From: Dysidea avara
Lineage: Eukaryota; Porifera; Demospongiae; Dictyoceratida; Dysideidae
Direction of reading: 5' to 3'
Assembly: GCF_963678975.1 (NCBI RefSeq)
Contig: NC_089275.1
Location: forward strand, 18,674,220 to 18,738,219
DNA: 64,000 nucleotides
The notes beneath the pieces are model-generated. The model made no database searches and was not told the origin of the DNA. It saw only the letters and a list, made by a program, of their open reading frames with translations. A program made the position numbers and the translations under genes. Positions 32,947 to 45,363 of this stretch are shown here, piece by piece (positions within the stretch are counted from its first letter, which is position 1; the number at the start of each line of letters is the position of its first letter).

Positions 32947-35900
32947 TCAAGTGGTAATAACTTGAAGACGTTGATTGATCCTCTCTGTAACAAAGATAGT
33001 ACCAACACTGTTGACTGCTATACCAGTGATGTCATTGAATTGTCCTCTTTGACTTCCTTTTGTTCCAAACTTAGTAATCAACTGGTGGGTGGGGCTGAAC
33101 ACTGTGAGGATGTCACCATCATCAGTTATTATATAATCATCAGGAGTAAGACAAATGGCATATGGATTGTTACAATTGATCTTCTTAATAAAGTGACCAT
33201 CTTCACTAAACACAATTATTCCTCCACTACTATCATAGTCAGTCACATACACTTGGTCACTGTTGTCCAGGGCAATATAACGTGGATACTGAAACTGTCC
33301 TGGATTAGATCCTTTGGAGCCAAATTTGAATAAAAATTTATTATTGCTATCAAACACCTGAATTCTACGATTACTACAGTCCACCACATATAGTAAACCT
33401 TTACTATTAAATGTTAGTCCTAGAGGATTATGGAATTGGCCATCTCCACGTCCACTGCCACGGGAGCCAAACTTTGATAGGTAGTCTCCTTGTAGAGTAA
33501 ACTTCTTCACCACATGATCATCATACTCACTGACTGCTATTACATTGTGACCTATAGCTACACCTACAGGATTGTTCAGTTTACTGTCTCCACTTCCTTG
33601 ACCAAATGATCTGATCAACTTCATATCTTTATTTAGTATCACTACATCTTTATTGTCACAGTCTACCATAACAACATCATCATTAGTGGTGGTGGTAACA
33701 CCACGAGGCCACTGAAACTTTTTTCCTCCATATTGTGTGATCAGTTGACAATTTTGTACTTCAATTTTAGTGTAGTCTCTCAATGTTGTTGTCACTCTAA
33801 GACAATACACAATAATTTAGTGAATGTTAAGGCTACCTCAATGCTATTGTACAATTGAAAGATAATCAAATTCTATTTCATAGTTCACCAAAATACAAAT
33901 CACTTTGTGAGGGATAAACTCTTATCAGCAGTTCATACTTTCTACACAAGCAACAAAATTCTAACAATACATTTATCATTTAACTGGTGTTTGCTGTTCA
34001 CTGAAATTGTGGTACTGTTGTTAGCATATCAAAACTTGTATAAGATATTCCGGTTTTCCGAATAGGTTACACCCGTTTCGTATAAAATAACACCGTCTTT
34101 TAAACAAGGTGCTATAACTTCCGTGTACTCTGGTTGACAGATAGGGATGTGGTGATTATGCCAGCATAATTTCGGGCATAATATATTAAGGTATGTGTGG
34201 GAATCAGAAATTATGCTAGCATTTTGAGGTGATTATAAAAGCTTTAACAGTAGGAAAATCTGCAGATTGCACAATTCCGTTAAAAAAATCGAGATACTCT
34301 AATAGAGCAGTCAGAAACTCTAATAGAACAGTCACTGAATATTATTTACTCTAATAAAGCAGTCATATTGAAACGAAACTCTAATACAACAACCAACCAG
34401 TGTGTCTGTCTCCTTAGCACTATTACAGTATACAGCATCTCACAGGTGTTGTTTCAAACACTTTCTGTATCTACAGTACAGTCCACTTACACCTTCACAT
34501 TTTCTGTGCATCTGACATGCAACCACATATGTAGCAAGTGCCACACAGCCATGTTGTGTTTGCCACACAGTAGTTTTGTATCTTAGCGGCACTATATGGC
34601 ACTCAGTTGTAATGTTGAGGCATTGATGTAGCTACAGGTTGCTGGCAAGTATCTAGTCAGTTATTGGTATGGCCTAATAGTTACTGTACATAGCTACAGT
34701 AGTTACCCATTGTATGTGAACTATGACCTTTAACATGAGCAAACCTCAACCTCAGTAGCTAAGTGGTAGGATACAGTACTAATGTAGTACAATAGTATAA
34801 ACAATTTAGAGCTACATTGGCCAAGACATTGTATCAGCTGCTTCCTGTCCTGTTGTAGACTATAGTACCAGCTTACCACAATTAAAAAAAAAATTGTAAT
34901 AATAACTTAACTGTGCATGAGAGGAGCTAACATTGTTGTTCACTAGAGCAGGGGCGTAGCCAGGGGGGGTTCAAAGGGTTCGGATGAACCCCCTTTTCAG
35001 AGTTAAGTTTTTTAAATCGTGATACTGGTTAACTAGAACTGAATTAACTTACACAAATCCACTGAAATGGGTAGCTACAGGTCTTCAGGCAGAGGAATTC
35101 AAGTACCTCTACTCGCTATTGCGAATGAATTTATAAGAATACACATGTTTACACGTGTACACGGCCCCAGACCCCCGCTGTGGAGATTCTATACTTAGGG
35201 CAGAACCCCCCTTTTGGAAATCCTGCCTACGCCCCTGTAGAGTAATGTATCACAAGCTTAACAGAAAAATGTATGGTGGTACACAAATTGCCATGTGTGG
35301 TATGTGTGAGGTAATAAGATAAGTGGACCGTACTGCAACATATAGGCAGCGGAAAAGGGGGGCTAGGGGGTTGAAGCCTCCCTCAGTCTGTTGAGGGGGT
35401 TTAGCCCTCCTCAGAATGATATCTCGCTGAAATGATCCCTCTTGGAGTGGGGCTGAAACCATGTAAAAGATCATTATACTCTAATAAAATGCTCAAATAT
35501 CCTAATAGAACAGGTGCTTCATAAAACCGTGTTCCTAATAGATACTTACAGTGGGACTCAAACCATTGATCTCTTACTTTGACAGCTGGCATCTTACCAC
35601 TGTGCCAAGTGTTTCCAGGCTATTTTTACTGCCTATATACTACATACAGGTACTGTGTGTTTGCCACCTCTGTAGTTGACAGTTAAAATCTGTCAAAAGA
35701 GATTTTTATTAACTGCAAATAGCTTGTATAACTGCAAATAGCTTGTATTAATTGCAAATAGCTTGTATTAACTGCAAATAGCTTGTATTAACTGCAAATA
35801 GCTTGTATTAACTACAAATAGCTTGTATTTACTACAAATAGCTTGTATTGACTGCAAATAGCTTGTATTAACTGCAAATAGCTTGTATTAACTACAAATA

Positions 35901-38900
35901 GCTTGTATTAACTACAAATAGCTTGTATTTACTACAAATAGCTTGTATTAACTGCAAATAGCTTGTATTAACTGCAAATAGCTTGTATTAACTACAAATA
36001 GCTTGTATTAACTGCAAATAGCTTGTATTAACTGCAAATAGCTTGTATTTACTACAAATAGCTTGTATTAACTGCAAATAGCTTGTATTTACTACAAATA
36101 GCTTGTATTAACTGCAAATAGCTTGTATTAACTGCAAATAGCTTGTTGTTTAGTTGAAATGCACAAATTGCACCTATAAATTAATTCTGGTGAACTTTTG
36201 AGACATTGTGAAAATTAAATGGCTACAGCTTCTGGAGGGCTATGCCCCCCAGACCCCCGCTGCTTACTCTGCTCAGCCACTCCTCACATCAACTATTTCC
36301 TCCACCACTGCTGTAACACTGTTCACAATAAAAACTCCCCATGCACAACCAGTTTATAGGGGTAGCTATTCTTGTTTGTGTTCAACATGAACAGTCATTA
36401 TTGAGTGTGAAAAGTATCTCATACCGTAGACGTAGGCACCCAGTTTCCTAGTGATGTTAATTTGTAACTGTTGTTTATGATTGTGATAATCCCTAACTAG
36501 TGCAATTAAAAGTTATTAAGCTACAAAATATATATGAATGATTACAACATAGCTATGTAGTGGCCATAGACATAGCAAAATACTTTTAGATAGTGAGGCT
36601 CTGCTCCAAGCTAAGTACAGTAGTATTCAAGACACAAGGAGCACAATCCCTCTGGTGGACTGGTGGCATGCTCCACAGGAATTTTATCCTTCGAAAGTTA
36701 AATCTGAGGCAATTATTTTCACTGACTGCTGTAGTAGAACGGCTGACTGTTCTATTAGAGTATTTCAATCTTCAAAAAACACACCTACATAATTGGTTTA
36801 TGACGTGGCTTTCAGAATGTGATGTTGCCTTCAATGACTATTATTAATGTTCAGTGTTGGGCAAGTTATTTTTGTAAAAGTAACTAGTTACATATTACTT
36901 GCAACTGAACTATTTAGTTACAGTTACATATTACCCATAAAATAAAGTAACTGTAATAATATTACATATTATATTACTTTGTGTCCACAGCCTTAAGCTG
37001 TCACGTGTGAAACTACCACCTTATCACGTGACATGTTTGCGTTGTTGGACAATGTGCAAATCTTGGTTATAAGTAAGAAGCTAGTGAATAAGCTTCATTC
37101 AGTAGGCCTCGTTACTTCGTTGTGGTTAGGTGTTACTCAGAGCATTACTAACGAGATTAGTAACTTCGTTACTTTTAGCAATAATATTACATAATATTAG
37201 ACTCGTTACAGTAACTATATTACTTAGGTAACACGTTACATTTGTAAGTAAAGTATCTTGCGTTATATTACTTGTTTTCATAGCGTATTTCGTTATATTA
37301 CTTTGTTACTACAAAAGTAATAATATTACGTAACGCGTTACATAAGCAACGCGTTACATAAGCAACGCGTTACTCCCAACACTGTTAATGTTGTAGCAGT
37401 GTAGCTGCTGTATATATCGCTAATAATGGACCTTTTCACAATGATGTCAAAGCACAAAATGTCATAGCGTGGACACTTTCGTACAGAGAGTATTGGGAGA
37501 GATGGCAGTTTGCTGTTAATATTTACATACTGCAGCAAGGGGCAAGGTGAGGCATGCATACTCACAAGACAAATGCGCATCGTTGTGTCAATACCAAAAC
37601 TTAAGTCTGGTTTCGTCTGGTGGGACTATTTTGCATCGCCACATCATGTTAACTATATAGCCTCTCACCTTATTATTCAGTAGTTCCATGTCATGAAGTC
37701 TGCAAACAAAGCTCATTTTAGTGATTACATACAAAGTGCCCACACTAAACACGGTCAATTATGATGTCATTGCGGATAAGGTCCCTTTCGTATTAATGGG
37801 TAAGTGTTGGCAAGTGGTGGATTATTACTTTTTAGTTCTAATTTGCAAGTAATTAATGGGATTATCAAGTTAAAGCCGTCTTGGCTTTATTGCCATGCCA
37901 TGTTACATGAATGCTAGTTCACTGAAACAGCATGAAAGGAGAGTACTGTATACAGGTAGCCCAGCGATGTAGCCTAGATCAACAGCATGGCACTCACACG
38001 CTATCCAAGAGCTACAATAGCGTCAGATAAATTCTCAACAGTGCGTAGATTCCTAGTGTCACTGCCAGCTATTTGTAATTTCATTAGCCTCTCTAGTACG
38101 CTGGTTTCTCTATACTAAAACTACCACCAAAGTTTGGGAACAGTACACCGATCAACCGCCACCTTCACCATTGTTCCAGGTATATCATCACTATAAGACC
38201 ACTATTTTCTGTAGTCCCTATCCTTAGCTTGAATTACTGCTAGCGGTGAGAATGGTGGTGAACTATCATTAGCACTAGAATTATCACCAGTGGTTTTGTT
38301 AAGTAGAGTACTAAACGAAGCAATTAGGCCACTCCAAATAAATTCTGTTTCCCATACTGGACTCAAGCATATTTGCATGTGGGCAGGCGGTCCATTTCCA
38401 TTATTTCATTATAAGATTGGCAGCTATTCAAGCCATTATTTGCCTTAAAAAGCTGCATAAAAGCAAGCAGTATGAATAATAAGCTTGTTCCTTCCTTTTC
38501 AAGTTGCAAAAATAACACAAACATGAAGTTTGTGCCGAGGAAGTTTGTGCCGAGGAAGTTTGTGCCGAGTTGATAGCACTGCTGACATGTGAGCTGACAC
38601 TGTTCAAGATGGCTTTTACTGAGCCTGTTAGTATGGAAGAATAAGCGGACAATAATGGAAGAATACGGAATAATGGAATATTTAGAGCTGACAGTAGGCT
38701 AGATGCGGGCGGTGGATGGGAAACAGAGAATTTATTTGGAGTGGCCTTAAGTACATGAACAGCCATTTATACAACCTGTAACTGCAGACAGGTTGTTGTA
38801 ATGCAATGAGACAAAGTTTTCCTGAGAGAGGAAGACCACATCTAACATCTAAAGCAGCTTTGATGCATATATGGTAGTATGAAAAACTTTCAGCCTTTAA

Positions 38901-41900
38901 AAATGTATTTTGTACAGGAGTCTATCGAAACCGTGAGTTGTGGTTAACAATATCGTACTCCAGAAAAGTGAAGGAAGTAATTAATACTAATGACATATTT
39001 TGGTTAGGTAAACAAAAAGGCCTATAGGGAGCTTCAGCTACTTCAATTTAAGCAATTTTTTAATGGCACTAGTTTAGGTCACTATGCAGTGATTCTCTGT
39101 TTTTCATCAGAAAATTCCAAACGTAGAATGTGGACAGGTGTGTCATTACCATTACCCATTAACCTTAGTGCTGGCACAATATAGCTAGCTAGTAAGCTCA
39201 TTTTCGTATCTACTTCTATTCTCTACATAACTGGCAGTTAGCTAACTAGGATGACTCTATATATGTACAACTTGGTATACCTACCTGCCTGATACCAAGA
39301 GTATATAATAGTAACCAAGAATATCAAATGGGTGTATTACCCCGTGATTAATGATTGCATAAAGTAACATGGATATTTCAGTAATTGTTCATTTATATTG
39401 TCAATTTGCCTTGAAGGGTTGCTGTATTTAGCCACTAAACAAAGCGAAAACATGATAGCATTAAAGGGAATTGGTTAAGTTCTCTGCCAAGCAGATCCCT
39501 GAAGGCATGACAACACGCTCGTTTGTGTAACCATTGTTTTAACAAGTTGGAGTTATCTTGGGTCCTTACTACACTTTCCTTGTACAATAACTGTTGAATA
39601 CTTGGTTGAATAACATGGAAAACTGGCAAGCAAACACCCGTTGTCATGTACACATTTCAAATTACCATTTCACGTAAATGAACAATTACTGAAGTATCCG
39701 TGTTACTTTACGCAATCATTAATCACGGGCTAATATACCATTTGACACTCTTGGCTTCTATTGTATACCCTTGCTGATACCGATACCTAGCAGTAAATGT
39801 TCACCAACAGAGATACCGATAATTGCCATACAATTCACACACCTCTCAAGTTAGCTATGTGTGACTACTCTATTAAAGAATATTTTATTGTGCAGTGACT
39901 GTTCTATTAGAGCATTTCAATCTTAAAATCAGTAAATCAATAGGGAGCTCCAGTTACTTCAATTTAAAAAACTTTTTAAATGCACTAGTTTAGGCCACTA
40001 TTTGGTGATTTTCTGTAAAATTCCAAATGTAAGGTGTGGGAGGGTGGGTCATTACCTTTATCCATATATAGTACTGGCACAATATAGTGAGCTGGTAGGC
40101 TTATTTTCATACTCATATTCTCGCACAACTGGAAGTTAGCTAAGGGATGACTCTACATACGTTTAGACTATGGTATGGCTCATATACAGGTTTACTAAAT
40201 CACTTAGTCACCTGACATGCTCACTTAGTCACCTGACATGCTCACTTAGTCACCTGACATGCTCACTTAACCACCTATACATGTTCACTTAGAAACCCAC
40301 CCTCAAGCAATTTTGTACATGATAAAGAATTATAACATGAAAGGCATACTGCAGTACTTGATAATACTGTAACACTCTTCTTCTCCGTGTTCTGCAAATA
40401 ATTCTGGCCAAATAGTAGACTAAGCGGCGTATCTACTGTAGCTCTAGCTGTTACTGTGGTTACTGATCAAATAATTATTTTTGTGGGCGCTGTATGGAAT
40501 ACAGGATGAACTGTTCCACTGTTGTGCATTGCTCTTTCATCCCACACTCATGCTCTGGCTATAAAGGTACCTACTTTAAAACCATTGTCTAAATAAGTTA
40601 GACACCAAGACCAACTGGAACTAAGCAATTTAGTAACCCCTTAGTAGCGCTCTTGCTGCGCTCGGGACACTACAACTTTGGGCCATCAGGGTTACTAAAT
40701 TGCTTGTTCCCTTGGACTTGGTGTCTAACTATTATATAATTTGGTATTCTTCTCAAGTAACAACCACACTTGCAACCACAAGATTCTGGTCCACTTCAGA
40801 TGTGGCTACATATACTAGTCATCCTTGAGTCTAGTCCCACATGAGGTTCAACTTCTTTAAACTTTTGCAAATGCTAATTTTCATAGAGTTTACTACACAA
40901 TTTTCTTGGCTACAATGCACAAGGTACAGTAGCTATTGTATGGCAATCTTGAAAAACTGAAGTGTACATGCTCAGTATTTCATTAATAATGGTTAAATCT
41001 TTAGTAATGGGAAATATGTGTGGTAGTAAAAATACATGTGGTATGTATAGTGAAAAACAGAAAATCATTAAATAGTTTAACCCACTCACTAGCAAATTTT
41101 TAGAAGCTCTAACCGACTGCTCTAACTTATAAACCATACAATATAAGCCCATAAAACTATATATTAAATTACTTGCTATACGTAGAACAATTAGGAAATT
41201 AACCACAAATCCATTACGTATATGTTAAAGCATAGCCGCGAATGCTATATGAAAAATAAAGTACGAGGGGCGCGGCCAAGATGCTAATAAAGCACGAGGC
41301 GAAGCCGAGTGCTTTATTAGCATCGAGGCCAAGCGCCGAGTACTTTATTTTTCATATAGCACGAGCAAGGCTATGCTTTAAATGATTTATGGAACTTTCT
41401 AGTCGTGTAGCTTCACCATACACTAGGACTCGTAACTAACAATCGTTTCACGAATTATTAGCAGCCTGAACGCACACAAACTAGTTTAACAAAGTAACTC
41501 AAGCATATTTCACCATAGTTTGGCACAGTAGACGTTCATCGCGTCTTTTGGCAGGTTTTGCTCGCAACCCACAATCGGTTCTATTGTGAGTCACATGGTG
41601 AAGTATTTCCGTGATATCTCCAGGACTTGTCCGTTTACATTAACAAACGTAACAGCAACGTTACCTTCTCCCACCCATCATCGAAGCATTTAGGTATGTC
41701 TATAAAAGCAATCCAGTGGTAGAAATCGTATTGGCTGGGGTGATTGATCACTCAGCGCGGCGAGGCTATCAGCCTTCACCGGCTTGGGTGATTAGTCGTA
41801 CTGGCGCGAGCCCCGTAGGCTATTAGCCTACACTAAGGCACGTGGGCAACTGTGCTTTATTGCCCACAAAGAGTGCTTTATTGCACCGCAAAGAGTGTTT

Positions 41901-44605
41901 TATTGAACGAATAAAGCACTCTTTGCGGTGCAATAAAGCACTCTTTGTGGTCAATGAAGCAGTTGGCCGGCTGAGAGTGTACTTTATGAAATTTAAAGTA
42001 CACTTTTCCTTTGATCTCGCCAACACAAAGTTCTATAAACAACTATAAAATGCAAAATTTGGCTTAAGTGAAACCACACGTGATATCTCACAACTTATCA
42101 GTCTAGTACTTTAAGCAAAGGTAAATACTGCTTTTACCATTCTTACATAACCTTTTTAGGTAATGTGATAGACAAGCATGGAATTTTACCTGACTCAAAG
42201 AAAACCACCATGGTCACCAGAGTATCCAACACTATAGGATGCATGTCTCACCTTATTAGGGAAATTGAGAATTTGTGCAATCATGTCTTGTCTGTTAGAA
42301 AACAACAACTAAAACAGAGAGCCTCTGATTGATGTATCATTGCCCAGTCATCCTTGGGAAAATATTGTTGTAAAACTCTTTGAGCTTAGGAATTCTACCT
42401 ATCTAATAACAGTTGATTATCACTCCTGAAGTATAAAGATGAATTCAACAGTTTTGTGACACATTCAAGGGTTGAGATCATAGGCATAGCAAGATATTTT
42501 TAGATAGGGGGGCTCTAGTTTGGTGTTGAAGAGAAAAAAAAAAGGTTGACACCTGCTAAGAATGGCTGCCCTCCACTAAATAATATCAATTGTATCACTG
42601 ATAAAGCACATAAAATCCTTATTCACAAGTGAATTGTAACTTCACAGTTTGCTACATTGTTTTTCTGAACATTGTGACTGCTTTATTAGAGTAATTGACT
42701 GCTCTATTAGAGTACCTCCATCTTCTTTGAATTTACAATCAGCAAATCGTAAGGGGGCTCCAGCCCCCCTGGGTTGCTACACCTATGGAGATGGTATCAA
42801 AAATGGATATCTACACTATTTCTGAAGCCCTAAGAGGCAATTAAGCACTTGTCAAGCACAATAAGAAGGTTATTGACAAAGACTGTGTAGAGTTGCTGTA
42901 CCCAAATTTCACACCAGCAGAAAGAAACCACCTCAGAGCAAAGCATACTGTACCTATGTGGAGGCTAAAGCAGGCTTCATTTAGCCTTTCACCACGTAAT
43001 GGTTTGCTTAAGTCTGTTTATACAGACAAACATGGGTACATGCACAGATAAGTACACGTACACACACACACACACTTTATTAGGAAAGTAGGAACACTCA
43101 TAGCTTGCCTGCGACTGGCTGTAGGCAAGCACCTGGTTAAAAGTTTTAAAAATGTGCCAATACGTGAGGTCACAGATTCATACACTAACTTACTTAAATG
43201 GACTTCCTGGGATTGGTTCTCCTGCCACTAGTACAGACAAGGTGTGGACACCACAAACCCTGGGAGTATATGAGACTTCATAGTGACCACGTCCAGTATC
43301 TTTGATTGTAGCTAGTTCAGTAAGGTGAGGTATACCACTGTAGTGAACTTCAACCTTCATACAATCTGTAACATTTGGTACCCCTTGACCATGTGAGTCA
43401 TTAGCTTTAGCAGAAAAGGTGGTTATACAATTCTTCTTAAAAGGAAACGTGCATTTCATGTCACTTACGGTGCACTTTTGTATATCAATAGGTGTAAACA
43501 TTCCTAAACAAGATAACCATTTCTTCACTTGATGACTGCCATAAAACTGTATCTTCTCTTGCTCACAAACTGTTGGATTTAGATTTACGTTGCTCTTCAT
43601 TTCTTTTAGTTTATCTCTTCGCTCCAACATTGATTTCTTCATGGCCAACACATCTTTGCTAATACCTCGTTGTAGTTTGTCATCGATGAAACTCCAGCAG
43701 CTCTTCAACTGGCTTAACAAGAAACACAGTTCATCTTCCTGTACTACTAAGCCTTTATCCTTTCCCTCTGTATCCTGTGTGATCTGTTGTTGTAATTGCC
43801 TCTTTCGTTCATCTAGGGCAGCATGAAGAGCATGAAAGGCATCATCCAACCTGTGAAAGTTTTCTTCTTTCCTGTTCTTCACATCTTGTCTTTTGCTCTT
43901 TACTCCATTGATGGCTCCTTCTACTTCATCTATTAGTTGCTGGATACCAGGAAGAGCTTCCTTTAGTATCTTCTTCTCACCATCTACGACATCAGAGATC
44001 ACATCATAGTCATGGTCCTTGTGTTTCTTGATGATGCAGTCTCGACAGATCAACACATCTTCACACCTGCAGTACAACTCTAGTGGTTTGGTAGGGTGGA
44101 CGGGACACATCTCAACCTTCTCTGGTAAGATGGATGGAATATCAGTAACACTGCCTTTTCTCAGCTCATCCAGTGAGCGGATTTTGTGCCCTCTAAAGGT
44201 TCTAATTTTTCGATGTGCTTTTTCACAAAAATCACACAAGAATATAGCACACTCGCTGCACGACGACGTTGCCACTTCTCCAACTTCACAACTCTGACAG
44301 ATGGGCGTGACCTTCTTACTGCTTGCTTGTTCTTGTAGACGCACGATCTCCACCAGACGAACGACTGAAAAATGCGATGGTAACTCTTCTACAGCACGTG
44401 GAGTAGATAGCGCAACCTTTCCTCTGCATAGTGGACACTCGAGCTCACGTTTCGAAGCCTCCAAGTAGGGCAATCGTCCCAACCATTCTTTAAGGCAGCC
44501 AGTACAAAACGAATGAAGACAAGGGAGTATCTTGGGATCTTTCAGGAGATCTTGACAAATTGCACAAGTGAGCTCTTCTTTAACCTTTTCCCAGTTAGTC
44601 GCCAT
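32947..44605 (-). CDS. TRIM-type E3 ubiquitin ligase with filamin and NHL repeats
   Basis: Two coding exons: 43194-44605 and 32947-33796, phases matching, 753 codons plus stop. Residues 14-60 form a C3HC4 RING (CAIC...CLHSFC..C...CPLC), 103-140 a B-box 1, 167-199 a B-box 2 (CPVH...H..H), then a coiled coil to about 340. A filamin/ABP280 immunoglobulin-like domain (GVPNVTDCMKVEVHYSG... to ...AGEPIPGSPFK) fills the rest of exon 1. Exon 2 encodes six NHL blades (for example FHNPLGLTFNSKGLLYVVDC, FQYPRYIALDNSDQVYVTDY). This is the TRIM2/3/56/71-like class: RING ubiquitin ligases whose NHL propeller binds RNA or protein. I chose the Met at 44605 (MATNWEKVKEELTCAIC) over in-frame upstream codons because TRIM RINGs begin shortly after the start. 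The gene is intact. Paralogue identity not determined. Confidence 0.92.
33797..34948. other. TRIM intron, 3' part
   Basis: Intronic DNA with three tandem-like copies of the ACTCTAATAGARCAGTCA motif at 34296-34365 and a CTCAGTAGCTAAGTGG stretch near 34752 that resembles a tRNA A-box region. No gene seen. Confidence 0.5.
34949..35237. mobile_element. MITE with 5-bp target duplication (CAGGGGCGTAG ends)
   Basis: 289 bp in the TRIM intron. Ends CAGGGGCGTAGCCAGG and, reverse complemented, CAGGGGCGTAGGCAGG; duplication TAGAG at 34944-34948 and 35238-35242. Subterminal inverted AACCCCCCTTTT/GGGGGGTT blocks. Same style as 42479-42787 and 49063-49554. Confidence 0.82.
35535..35615 (-). repeat. tRNA-like head of a SINE
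   Basis: On the minus strand, CTTGGCACAGTGGTAAGATG fits an RNA polymerase III A box (TRGYNNARNGG) and GGTTTGAGTCC about 45 bp downstream fits a B box. Downstream sequence contains the CTATTAGAGTA motif. It is not a functional tRNA: stems do not pair well and no CCA-adjacent acceptor is seen. Confidence 0.6.
35713..36146. repeat. 20-bp minisatellite, about 22 copies
   Basis: Perfect 20-bp period of ACTGCAAATAGCTTGTATTA with two main variants at one position (CTGCAA versus CTACAA) interspersed along the array. Lies in the TRIM intron. There are no spacers, so it is not a CRISPR array. Confidence 0.97.
36852..37384. mobile_element. hAT-like MITE (CAGTGTTGGG ends)
   Basis: 533 bp; ends CAGTGTTGGGCAAGTTA and, reverse complemented, CAGTGTTGGGAGTAACG; perfect 8-bp duplication TTAATGTT (36844-36851 and 37385-37392). 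The interior is dense in GTAACT/AGTTAC steps, typical of this widespread hAT MITE type. No ORF. Confidence 0.92.
37393..38326. other. TRIM intron segment, nothing recognised
   Basis: About 0.9 kb of intronic sequence; the minus ORF at 37338-37580 overlaps the MITE end and is not credible. No repeat boundaries found. Confidence 0.45.
38327..38746. mobile_element. Harbinger-like MITE with TTA duplication
   Basis: 420 bp; ends GGCCACTCCAAATAAATTCT and the matching inverted AGAATTTATTTGGAGTGGCC; TTA at 38324-38326 and 38747-38749. A 3-bp TWA duplication is the mark of PIF/Harbinger elements. It contains three tandem copies of GAAGTTTGTGCCGAG near 38525-38570. Relative of 59828-60943. Confidence 0.82.
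39020..40165 (+). repeat. Direct duplication of a 230-bp block around a foldback element
   Basis: 39025-39260 and 39940-40165 are diverged direct copies (both contain GGGAGCTYCAGYTACTTCAA, CACTAGTTTAGG and CTGGCACAATATAG). Between them lies the foldback element at 39289-39780. Confidence 0.75.
39289..39780. mobile_element. Foldback element in the TRIM intron
   Basis: Outer arms GATACCAAGAGTATATAATA and its partner TATTGTATACCC...GATACC, with inner inverted blocks GTGATTAATGATTGCATAAA and TTTACGCAATCATTAATCAC, and AATTGTTCATTTA/TAAATGAACAATT. The target duplication is not clear. Boundaries approximate. Confidence 0.65.
40200..40292. repeat. 21-bp tandem repeat, about 4 copies
   Basis: Unit CACTTAGTCACCTGACATGCT repeated with increasing divergence at the right end. 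Confidence 0.85.
40600..40728. mobile_element. Short foldback MITE
   Basis: About 129 bp. TTAGACACCAAGACCAACTG pairs with the right-hand CTTGGACTTGGTGTCTAA, and GCAATTTAGTAACCC pairs with GGGTTACTAAATTGC. No coding capacity. Confidence 0.7.
41226..42000. repeat. Two palindromic blocks with AATAAAGCAC repeats
   Basis: 41226-41380 is a hairpin (GCTATATGAAAAATAAAGTA with TACTTTATTTTTCATATAGC, outer AAGCATAGCC/GGCTATGCTT). 41845-41960 is a second near-perfect palindrome built from GAGTGCTTTATTGCACCGC units around a GAACG centre. Together with 41700-41830 they may form one composite foldback element; no transposase is present. Confidence 0.7.
42479..42787. mobile_element. MITE with 5-bp target duplication (CATAGGCATAG ends)
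   Basis: 309 bp; ends CATAGGCATAGCAAG and, reverse complemented, CATAGGTGTAGCAA; duplication GAGAT at 42474-42478 and 42788-42792; inner GGGGGGCT/AGCCCCCC arms. It carries two copies of the TGACTGCTYTATTAGAGT motif. A diverged relative begins near 36563. Confidence 0.82.
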
Positions 44606-44701
44606 GTTTCTATTGTTGAGTTGCTCGCATATGCTTGCATGCAGCTGCAGCAATAACTGTAACCAAATATAGAAATGTTCGGGCATGTTGCTTAGCGACA
44701 A

Positions 44702-44849
44702 GCGCTAGTATAAGCATATGTTGCGCCTGTGCGTAAAACTGAGTTCATGCTTGTGCTTGGAACCTTGGTTGGGACCCATTCTCTCTGCAGCCGTGTGCAA
44801 TCGAAGAAGGAACAATCACTGGCGAGATCATATGGCACGCCATCTGTAA
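44702..44849. other. Region upstream of the TRIM gene
   Basis: Short stretch between the TRIM start and the GGGCCC array; presumably holds the TRIM promoter on the minus strand. No TATA box I would commit to. Confidence 0.35.
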
Positions 44850-45060
44850 CAAAAATAGGCTGTTAAATCGGGCCCTTTTAAAGCAAATCCGGCTCGATTT
44901 AAGACAATCCGGCTAGACTTAAGAGCTGCAAGCTTATCTCTGGCCCTATTTAAGCCTTATCTCGGGCCCTAATTAAGCGTCTTATCTCGGGCCTTATTTA
45001 GGCGTCTTATCTCGAGCCTGATTTAAGGGTTTATCTTGGGCCCTTTTTATGTCGTATCAG
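44845..45060 (-). repeat. GGGCCC-rich repeat family D, copy 1
   Basis: Begins TATGGCACGCCATCTGTAAC then ATAGGCTGTTAAATCGGG, followed by five or six imperfect copies of CTTATCTCGGGCCCTATTTA. It is in reverse orientation to the two tandem copies at 50345-50794. Function and class unknown. Confidence 0.8.
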
Positions 45061-45209
45061 CACTTAATTTTTGGACGATGTTAATGATCCTTATGCATGG
45101 AATTGATGATGGGAAAACTAACAGCTGAATACAATGAGGATGAGGAGGTGATAACTGGTTCCTCCATCAACAAAATAAGGACCAGAGGGAGGCACGGGGG
45201 GCACGTGCC

Positions 45210-45268
45210 CCCTCCCCTCCCACCCACCCACCGACCCACCCACCCACCGACCCACCCACCCACCCAAA
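45210..45268. repeat. (CCCA)n microsatellite
   Basis: Interrupted CCCA/CCGA repeats followed by AAAAAAGG, embedded in a C-rich stretch. Two copies of ACTCTAATAGAACAGTCA follow at 45298-45340. Confidence 0.9.
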
Positions 45269-45363
45269 AAAGGGAAACCATAATGCAAGATCGAGATACT
45301 CTAATAGAACAGTCAGTCAAATACTCTAATAGAACAGTCACCACACATAATGCTACTTTCATA

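Noticed and set aside
35535-35615. Functional tRNA gene
   Set aside because: A-box and B-box matches are present but the stems do not pair; better explained as a SINE head.
35713-36146. CRISPR-like array
   Set aside because: Units are contiguous with no unique spacers, and the context is an animal intron.
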